From Oceanobacillus oncorhynchi (GTDB lineage Bacteria; Bacillota; Bacilli; Bacillales; Amphibacillaceae): 64,000 bases of DNA. Below the pieces are notes generated by a model. The model worked only from the letters and a program-made list of their open reading frames with translations, was not told the DNA's origin and searched no databases. The translations under genes and the position numbers were made by a program. Numbering within the stretch: position 1 is the first letter of the stretch; each line of letters starts with the position of its first letter. Positions 61,969 through 64,000 of this stretch are shown here, one piece after another. Where the stretch lies: positions 3,286,001 to 3,350,000 of the forward strand of contig NZ_CDGG01000001.1 of the NCBI RefSeq assembly GCF_000821065.1, written 5' to 3'.

Positions 61969-63342
61969 ATGAAGAAAGAACAGAGAATGGCCGCGGAAAT
62001 TTTAGAACAGGCAGGCGGTAAAGGTAATCTCCAGCGGATTGCTCACTGTATGACACGGCTGCGCTTATCTTTAAAGGATGATTCGAAAGCTGATTTGGCA
62101 GGGTTAAAACAGATTGATGGCGTAATGGGCGTGGTTGAAGATGAGACACTGCAAATCGTAATCGGGCCTGGTACTGTCAATAAGGTTGCTGCAGAAATGA
62201 GCCAGCTGACTGGATTTGGCATCGGGGAAGACGCAAATGCGGATGATTTAACGTTTGAAGAAAAAGCAGCACTGGATAAACAAAATATGAAAGCAAAGAA
62301 CCGGACCCCCTTTAAAAACTTTTTACGTAAGCTTGGAAATATTTTTATACCTTTAATTCCGGGCCTTGTAGCATCAGGAGTTATTAATGGCGGAGCGAAC
62401 TTTGCAGTCAACGCAGGGGTGGATCCAGAGCAAAACTGGATGCAGATATTGCTCTTGTTTGGCGGTGTTATCTTTGCTTCCTTAGGAATCTTAGTAGGCT
62501 GGAATACTTCAAAGGAATTTGGCGGAACTCCGGTATTAGGTGCTATAGCAGGAATGATTTTATTTAGCCCGCAGCTTGAAAATATTGCGATTTTTGGAGA
62601 GGAATTAACTCCCGGCAGAGGCGGTTTGTTTGGTGTTATCTTTGCCGCCTGGCTGATGACGGTTGTTGAGAAAAATGTGCGTAAAGTGATGTGGAATGCA
62701 GTTGATATTATTTTTACTCCTTTAATTACCGTGCTGGTTGTTGGATTTGTATCCTTATTTGCCATTATGCCGGCAGCAGGTTTATTATCCGATGGAATCA
62801 CTAAAGGGTTGATTGCCTTGATTGAGACGGGCGGCGTTCTAGCAGGGGCCGTTCTGGCAGGGTTCTTCCTGCCATTGGTTACGGTTGGCCTGCATCACGG
62901 TTTGACACCGATTCACTTAGAGTTGATTAATGCGTTTAATGAAACGGCACTGTTGACCATTTTAGCGATGGGCGGCGCCGGGCAGGTTGGCGCAGCGATT
63001 GCGATTTATGTAAAAACCAAAAATAAGCATTTAAAAAATATTATCAAAGGAGCTGCTCCGGTTGGCTTCTTAGGGATTGGTGAGCCGTTAATGTACGGGG
63101 TGACCCTGCCGCTTGGAAGACCGTTCTTAACCGCTTGTTTAGGAGCATCCATCGGCGGAGCGTTCCAGGCAGTGATGAATACAGCAGCTGCAGGAATTGG
63201 CGTTTCAGGCTTATCATTGATACCATTAATAACAAATGGGCAGTATATAAGCTATTTTCTAGGACTTGTTATTTCGTATGTATTTGGTTTCTTATTTACG
63301 TATGCGTTCGGCTTTAAGGATAGTATGGCAGATGGAATTTAA
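61969..63342 (+). CDS. murP: PTS N-acetylmuramic acid IIBC component MurP
   Basis: 457 residues. IIB domain with Cys27 in IAHCMTRLRLSL, then IIC with IPGLVASGVINGGANFAVNAG, GLHHGLTPIHLELIN and GIGEPLMYGVTLPL. It has no IIA domain and must use a IIA of another system, as known for MurP. It takes up MurNAc or MurNAc-disaccharide and phosphorylates it. GGGAGGG lies before ATG 61969. Between murQ and mupG this confirms the MurNAc recycling pathway. Confidence 0.92.
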   Translation: MKKEQRMAAEILEQAGGKGNLQRIAHCMTRLRLSLKDDSKADLAGLKQIDGVMGVVEDETLQIVIGPGTVNKVAAEMSQLTGFGIGEDANADDLTFEEKAALDKQNMKAKNRTPFKNFLRKLGNIFIPLIPGLVASGVINGGANFAVNAGVDPEQNWMQILLLFGGVIFASLGILVGWNTSKEFGGTPVLGAIAGMILFSPQLENIAIFGEELTPGRGGLFGVIFAAWLMTVVEKNVRKVMWNAVDIIFTPLITVLVVGFVSLFAIMPAAGLLSDGITKGLIALIETGGVLAGAVLAGFFLPLVTVGLHHGLTPIHLELINAFNETALLTILAMGGAGQVGAAIAIYVKTKNKHLKNIIKGAAPVGFLGIGEPLMYGVTLPLGRPFLTACLGASIGGAFQAVMNTAAAGIGVSGLSLIPLITNGQYISYFLGLVISYVFGFLFTYAFGFKDSMADGI

Positions 63343-63347
63343 CAATT

Positions 63348-63375
63348 AACAGGAGGCTGCGGCCTCCTGTTTCTT
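63348..63375 (+). terminator. Attenuator-like hairpin between murP and mupG
   Basis: AACAGGAGG and CCTCCTGTT with a six-base loop, followed by a mixed T/C stretch; termination may be partial. Confidence 0.5.
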
Positions 63376-63401
63376 CTTATATAATAGATGGAGGGATAGT
63401 T

Positions 63402-64000
63402 ATGTTAGGAATTTCTATTTATTTAGGGAATACACCAATAGAACAACAGATTCCCTATATTCGAAAAATGAAGGAAAGTGGATTTCATTCCATTTTCACC
63501 TCTTTGCATATTCCGGAGGATGATCAGACAATATACAAAGAGCAGCTTCAGGCGCTTGGTAAAGCAGCGATTGAATTAGATATGGAACTCATGGCGGATA
63601 TTTCACCAAATTCGTTGCAGGCATTAGGCTTTAACTGGGAGAATGCAGATCAATTACTAAACTGGGGACTCTCCGGTCTAAGGATTGACTACGGTATTGA
63701 TGACCAGACAATCATTGATTTATCACATAAAATGCGGATTGCATTAAATGCCAGTACCATTGACGTGGACGCGTTAAATCATTTGAGGGCGAAAGGTCTC
63801 CATATGGAATCAGTAGAAGCATGGCATAATTATTATCCGCGTCCGGAAACCGGGTTAGGGTCCGTAGATTTTATTCAAAAAAATAGGGCATTAAAAGAAG
63901 CTGGTTTAACCGTAATGGCTTTTATACCGGGAGATAAGCAATCACGGGGCCCGCTATACGAAAAATTGCCAACCTTGGAACAGCACCGCGGGTATTCCCC
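63402..64000 (+). CDS. mupG: 6-phospho-N-acetylmuramidase MupG (DUF871), 3' part missing
   Basis: About 199 residues are in the window; the family has about 350-360. LGISIYLGNTPIEQQIPYI, GFHSIFTSLHIPEDD, ADISPNSLQALG, LRIDYGID and MESVEAWHNYYPRPETGLG are DUF871/MupG segments of the TIM-barrel part. It hydrolyses MurNAc-6P-GlcNAc to MurNAc-6-phosphate and GlcNAc, the substrate for MurQ. ATG 63402 follows GGAGGGA. The gene is complete up to the window edge. Confidence 0.92.
   Translation, partial: MLGISIYLGNTPIEQQIPYIRKMKESGFHSIFTSLHIPEDDQTIYKEQLQALGKAAIELDMELMADISPNSLQALGFNWENADQLLNWGLSGLRIDYGIDDQTIIDLSHKMRIALNASTIDVDALNHLRAKGLHMESVEAWHNYYPRPETGLGSVDFIQKNRALKEAGLTVMAFIPGDKQSRGPLYEKLPTLEQHRGYS

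Noticed and set aside
62043-62801. 252-residue minus-strand frame within murP
   Set aside because: Shadow of murP; low-complexity and no ribosome site or motif.
1-64000. Prophage, CRISPR-Cas, tRNA or rRNA genes
   Set aside because: No integrase, capsid, cas or repeat arrays were seen, and no tRNA- or rRNA-like stretches were recognised by eye; a tRNA scan would be decisive.

Overview
The window reads as chromosome of a low-GC, spore-forming, endospore-coat-bearing Bacillaceae, most like the Oceanobacillus/Virgibacillus group. The reasons are AT-rich genes with strong AGGAGG-type ribosome sites and frequent TTG/GTG starts, a CotD-like coat gene beside ypsA (the Bacillus subtilis order), a HemAT oxygen sensor, CcpA-type cre sites, a DHH-family pyrophosphatase and Gram-positive lipoproteins. 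This is inference from gene content, not from a marker gene.

Layout. 1-6.1 kb: surface-glycan genes (CgeB-like glycosyltransferase cut by the window edge, sulfotransferase, CapF-like sugar reductase, GT61 and GT2 glycosyltransferases, a broken GT2). 6.4-9.3 kb: an Ntn acyltransferase/hydrolase, an M20 amidohydrolase and a small unknown gene. 9.5-25.5 kb: a polyol-catabolism locus with two paralogous SorC-type regulators, an IS1182-family insertion, a zinc dehydrogenase and GlpD-like flavoprotein, then gutM-srlA-srlE-srlB, a DXR-like (DRL) oxidoreductase and a complete acetoin-dehydrogenase-type E1a/E1b/E2/E3 complex. 25.6-37.7 kb: an unusual PTS IIC protein, MscS, HemAT, an esterase/ATP-grasp/esterase trio, a phosphoesterase, an acyl-CoA synthetase with thioesterase, and a sarcosine-oxidase-like enzyme. 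37.7-53.5 kb: Opp peptide transporter, TauE/SafE and BASS exporters, a polar amino-acid ABC transporter, YczE, a second IS1182-family element and a DadA-like oxidase with a DinB protein. 53.6-60 kb: ppaC, AHSA1, csp, cotD, ypsA, SIMPL, and a small membrane/lipoprotein operon containing a frameshifted gene. 60-64 kb: murR-murQ-murP-mupG for N-acetylmuramate recycling, the last cut by the window end.

The most interesting part is 15.3-25.4 kb. The glucitol-type PTS would import and phosphorylate a polyol. The DRL-like enzyme belongs to the family that interconverts 1-deoxyxylulose 5-phosphate and 2-C-methylerythritol 4-phosphate. The TPP/lipoyl complex is of the type that cleaves an acetoin carbon chain into acetyl-CoA plus an aldehyde. 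Together they suggest catabolism of a methyl-branched or deoxy polyol (for example 2-C-methyl-D-erythritol) to acetyl-CoA and glyceraldehyde 3-phosphate. The promoters share a palindromic operator built on ACAAATGT/ACATTTGT, arranged in pairs 19 bp apart, and carry cre sites. A 271-bp structured inverted-repeat element sits between the two E1 genes.
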